Source: Arthrobacter humicola
GTDB taxonomy: Bacteria > Actinomycetota > Actinomycetes > Actinomycetales > Micrococcaceae
Reading direction: 5' to 3'
NCBI RefSeq assembly: GCF_022803015.1
Contig: NZ_JAFKON010000005.1
Coordinates: 248,001 to 312,000, forward strand
DNA length: 64,000 bases
This document shows positions 61,256 through 64,000 of this stretch, piece by piece. How positions within the stretch are numbered: position 1 is the stretch's first letter; every line of letters begins with the position of its first letter. Position numbers and translations under genes: made by a program. A model generated the notes under the pieces. It saw nothing but the letters and a program-made list of their open reading frames with translations. It ran no database searches and was not told the origin of the DNA.

Positions 61256-62833
61256 ATGTCCAACCCAACCATCGCCATCGTCGGCAGCGGGCCAATCGGC
61301 TCCACCTATGCGCGGGTGCTCCTCGAGCAGGTCCCGAACGCGCGGGTGGTGATGTTCGAAGCCGGCCCGCAGGTGACGGAGGTTCCCGGCGCAAGCGTCC
61401 GCAACATCGCCGACCCTGGCGAAAAGGCTCGTGCCCGCGAAATGTCGCAGGGGCCGCAGGCCGGCGCCTACCGTGAGTCGCTCGGCATCCCGGCAGCCAC
61501 AGTCACCGAGGGAATGTTCACCGCCCGCCAGGGCACCCACCTTCTCGACTTCGGCGGCGCGGGCTCCGCCCACGCCTCGAGTTTTCCCGCGGCGGCTGCG
61601 GCCACCAACATCGGCGGCCAGGGTGCGCACTGGACCTGCGCGACGCCGTCGCCCGCCTTCAGTGAAAAAATCCCCTTCATAGCGGACGACGAATGGGACG
61701 GGCTGATTGAGGACGCGAAGCAGCTGCTGCACGTCCACAGCGCAGCGTTTGCCGACTCCGCCGTTGGTGAGGCCATTCGGACCCTCCTCGATGAAGAGTT
61801 CGGCGCGGAGCTGCCGGATGGGTACGGCGTGGGCACCCTTCCGGTTGCCGGGGACCCGCAGCCCGACGGCTCCGTGCGCTGGGCGGGGGCCGACGTCGTC
61901 CTCGGCCCGCTCGTCGACAAGGACAGCCCGCTCTCGAAGCAGTTCGAACTCCGTGACCTCACCCTGGTCCGCCGCGTGGAACTGGACGGACACCGGGTCA
62001 CCGGTGTCACCGTCGAGGACCTCCGCACCGGGGAGAAGTCATTCGTGGCAGCGGACATCGTGGTGGTGGCCGCCGATGCCTTCCGCTCCCCGCAGCTCCT
62101 CTGGGCATCCGGTGTGCGGCCGCAGGCCCTCGGCCACTACCTGACCGAGCATCCCGTGGTCATCTCCACGGTGGCGCTGGACGCCGAAAGGATGGGGCGG
62201 TACGCCACCGAAGAGGACCTTAAGGCCGAGCTGGCCCGGCGCGCACTGAACCCGGCAGACCCCGTCGCGGCGGTCAACCGCATCCCGTTCTCAGAGCCGG
62301 AACACCCCTTCTCCGTCCAGGTGATGTACACCGAGACCACGCCGTTCCCGATGGAGCCGGGAACCCCCTACTCCGAGAACCGCTGGGGCTACGTCAACAT
62401 GGGCTACGGCATGCGCAAGCACCCGCGCTACGAGGATGCCGTCACGTTCGACGACAATGAGCCGGACTACCGGGGATTCCCCAACATGAGAATCGAGTAC
62501 GCGCTCACAGAACGGGAAAACGCGGAAATCGCCGAGGCAACCGAGCGGCTGCGGCGTGCCGGCAAGGCCCTTGGCGCCTTCGTGGCCGAGCCCAGGCTCA
62601 TGCCGAACGGCTCGAGCCTGCACTACCAGGGCACCATGCGCATGGGTGAAACCGACGACGGCACCTCGGTGGCGGATCCGTGGTCACGCGTGTGGGGCTA
62701 CAACAACCTGGTGGTGGGCGGAAATGCGCTCATTCCGACGGCAACGGCCATGAATCCCACGCTGATGAGCGTGGCCATCGCTGTCCGCGGCGCCCGGAAG
62801 GTTGCTGAGGAGCTTAGTTCGCAGAGTGCCTAG
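61256..62833 (+). CDS. GMC-family FAD oxidase, second CarA-type candidate
   Basis: 525 residues. FAD site IAIVGSGPIGSTYARVLLEQ; TNIGGQGAHWTCATPSPAFS; catalytic His in SLHYQGTMRMGETDDG; and NPTLMSVAIAVRGA. Overall organisation as for the oxidase at 47877, with IPTATAMNPT replacing IPTATACNPT. AAAGGAG lies five bases before the ATG. A second, differently specific sugar 3-oxidase is the likely role; the LysR gene follows. Confidence 0.86.
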   Translation: MSNPTIAIVGSGPIGSTYARVLLEQVPNARVVMFEAGPQVTEVPGASVRNIADPGEKARAREMSQGPQAGAYRESLGIPAATVTEGMFTARQGTHLLDFGGAGSAHASSFPAAAAATNIGGQGAHWTCATPSPAFSEKIPFIADDEWDGLIEDAKQLLHVHSAAFADSAVGEAIRTLLDEEFGAELPDGYGVGTLPVAGDPQPDGSVRWAGADVVLGPLVDKDSPLSKQFELRDLTLVRRVELDGHRVTGVTVEDLRTGEKSFVAADIVVVAADAFRSPQLLWASGVRPQALGHYLTEHPVVISTVALDAERMGRYATEEDLKAELARRALNPADPVAAVNRIPFSEPEHPFSVQVMYTETTPFPMEPGTPYSENRWGYVNMGYGMRKHPRYEDAVTFDDNEPDYRGFPNMRIEYALTERENAEIAEATERLRRAGKALGAFVAEPRLMPNGSSLHYQGTMRMGETDDGTSVADPWSRVWGYNNLVVGGNALIPTATAMNPTLMSVAIAVRGARKVAEELSSQSA

Positions 62834-62908
62834 GTCAACTGTTCATAGGGGCGCAGACGCCCGCCAGCTGTGGCTGGGCTGACGTCGAGGCACGGATAAC
62901 CTGTGGGT

Positions 62909-63871
62909 ATGAAGAACCTGGACCTCAACCTGCTGCCCCAGCTGCAGGTCCTGTTGGAACTGCGCAACATCTCCCGGGCAGCCGAGAGGCTCCAGCTCAG
63001 CCAGCCGGCCACCAGCGCCGCAATGGCCAGGCTCCGGCGCCATTTCGACGACGAACTCCTGGTGCGGAACGGGCGCACCTATGACCTCACGCCGTTCGCA
63101 CAGTCCCTGGTCCCGCTGGTTGATGAAGCCATGCTTCACATCCAGCGGGCCACGCGCGTGCGGTCCGGCTTCGACGCCGCCACGAGCGAGCGGGAGTTCA
63201 TTATCGCCGCCTCGGACTACGCGGCGGCCCTGATCGTGGGGCCGCTACGGGGGATCCTGCGCGAGGAGGCCCCCGGAGTGTCGGTGGATTTCGTTCCCAC
63301 AGCCAAGTCCGGGATCCAGGGCCAGATGGCCGACTACTCAAAAATCGACCTGCTCGTCGGGCCCACGGGGTACCAGATGCAGGGAGCCAGCAAGCAGCTG
63401 TTCCGGGACAGCTTTGTTGCTGTGGCTGACACCGGAAATCCCCTGCTCCAACAGCCCCGGCTCACTGTGGAGGACCTGGCCACTGTTCCCCACGCCGTCG
63501 GCTATTTCGGTGAGGGGATCAGCACCCCGGCGGACAAGCTGTTCGAATCGCGAGGTATTCAGCGCCGCGTGGCGGCTGTGGTGGCCGGGTTCCTGTCCCT
63601 GCCGCTCCTGGTGGAAGGGACAGACCTCGTGGCGCTCGTCCCCGGGATGCTGGCAGCACGGGCCCAGCGCGGCGCGGATATCGTTGTGCTGGCGTTCTCC
63701 GAAGACGCTGAAGCGTCCCTCGTGGAAGCGATGTACTGGCACCCGTCCCAGGCGGAGGACCCCGCCAGCGTCTGGCTGCGTTCCGTGGTCCAGCGGGCCT
63801 GTTCGCGGCTGCACGAACTCTTCCCCATCACCGCCCACCCGGTAACTATCCACGCGGCAGATACCACCTAG
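62909..63871 (+). CDS. LysR-family regulator
   Basis: 320 residues from ATG 62909; a GTG at 62903 is in frame, and neither has a clear ribosome site. HTH: LNLLPQLQVLLELRNISRAA then LQLSQPATSAAMARLRRHF. The effector domain follows (EREFIIAASDYAAALIVG, LLVGPTGYQMQGASKQLF). It is transcribed in the same direction as the oxidase, and could control it and the short-chain dehydrogenase that follows. Confidence 0.92.
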   Translation: MKNLDLNLLPQLQVLLELRNISRAAERLQLSQPATSAAMARLRRHFDDELLVRNGRTYDLTPFAQSLVPLVDEAMLHIQRATRVRSGFDAATSEREFIIAASDYAAALIVGPLRGILREEAPGVSVDFVPTAKSGIQGQMADYSKIDLLVGPTGYQMQGASKQLFRDSFVAVADTGNPLLQQPRLTVEDLATVPHAVGYFGEGISTPADKLFESRGIQRRVAAVVAGFLSLPLLVEGTDLVALVPGMLAARAQRGADIVVLAFSEDAEASLVEAMYWHPSQAEDPASVWLRSVVQRACSRLHELFPITAHPVTIHAADTT

Positions 63872-63943
63872 AACCAAAGCGCCGTTCCCGATCCGGACCA
63901 TCCCTGCGAAAGTCGAAGAAACGCACTTCGAAAGGGATCCCCC

Positions 63944-64000
63944 ATGCCTGTCTCCAGCCTGCGCCTGGCCGGCAAAACCGCCGTCATCACCGGAACGGCC
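63944..64000 (+). CDS. Short-chain dehydrogenase, 5' end only
   Basis: ATG 63944 with GAAAGGG upstream opens MPVSSLRLAGKTAVITGTA and is cut by the window edge. LxGKxAVITG is the start of the SDR nucleotide-binding fold, whose TGxxxGxG motif begins at the last residues seen. Too short to name a substrate. Confidence 0.7.
   Translation, partial: MPVSSLRLAGKTAVITGTA

Noticed and set aside
1-64000. tRNA, rRNA, CRISPR or replication origin
   Set aside because: No cloverleaf, repeat-spacer array or DnaA-box cluster was seen on reading both strands.

Overview
The window is GC-rich DNA from an actinobacterium. Codon use, GTG/TTG starts, the paired LacI, TRAP and ABC sugar clusters and the DUF222/HNH protein all fit an Arthrobacter/Pseudarthrobacter-type soil organism. 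The genus is inference, not measured. No rRNA, tRNA or CRISPR array was seen.

Region by region: (1) 1-5.4 kb, minus strand, is a coupled operon of three glycosyltransferases and a fused ABC exporter cut by the window edge, probably for a surface glycoconjugate. (2) 5.6-7.9 kb is an OmpR-type two-component pair. (3) 8.3-15.4 kb is mixed chromosome: a membrane-anchored beta-lactamase-like hydrolase, a D-2-hydroxyacid dehydrogenase, a DHFR/RibD-like reductase, a VOC protein and a heterodimeric ABC exporter. (4) 15.6-23.1 kb is an acid-sugar or hydroxyacid locus: gluconokinase, monooxygenase-like protein, LacI repressor with a clear operator/promoter, COG4091 SAF-domain dehydrogenase, a TRAP transporter with fused DctQM, and a beta-hydroxyacid dehydrogenase. 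(5) 23.1-24.9 kb is decayed: an IS256-like transposase remnant and a frameshifted aldo/keto reductase. (6) 24.9-34.4 kb is a fructan/sucrose locus with a GH32 hydrolase, a PfkB sugar kinase, a Dpp/Opp-type ABC transporter and a LacI repressor with a palindromic operator. (7) 34.9-39.4 kb holds a frameshifted small protein, two APH-fold phosphotransferases and a DUF222/HNH protein.

(8) 39.5-64 kb is the most interesting part: a large sugar locus built around C-glycoside deglycosidase (CGD) subunits. The CGD alpha subunit is a xylose-isomerase-like TIM barrel and the beta subunit is DUF6379. There are five alpha and five beta modules: two beta-alpha fusion proteins (39512-42317), one beta-alpha split pair (49513-51008), one alpha-beta split pair (51029-52500) and one diverged, divergently transcribed pair (54811-56339). 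With them are two GMC-type FAD oxidases resembling CarA-type C-glycoside 3-oxidases, a sugar ABC importer, an MFS transporter, two further TIM-barrel isomerases, two Gfo/Idh/MocA oxidoreductases, an NTF2-like protein, an unrecognised protein coupled to one of the oxidoreductases, a ROK repressor and two LysR regulators. The likely logic is import, oxidation of the sugar at C3, cleavage of the 3-keto glycoside by the CGD modules, then isomerisation and redox processing of the released sugar. A repeated ACTTATG element lies upstream of several transcription units and is a candidate operator of the ROK repressor.
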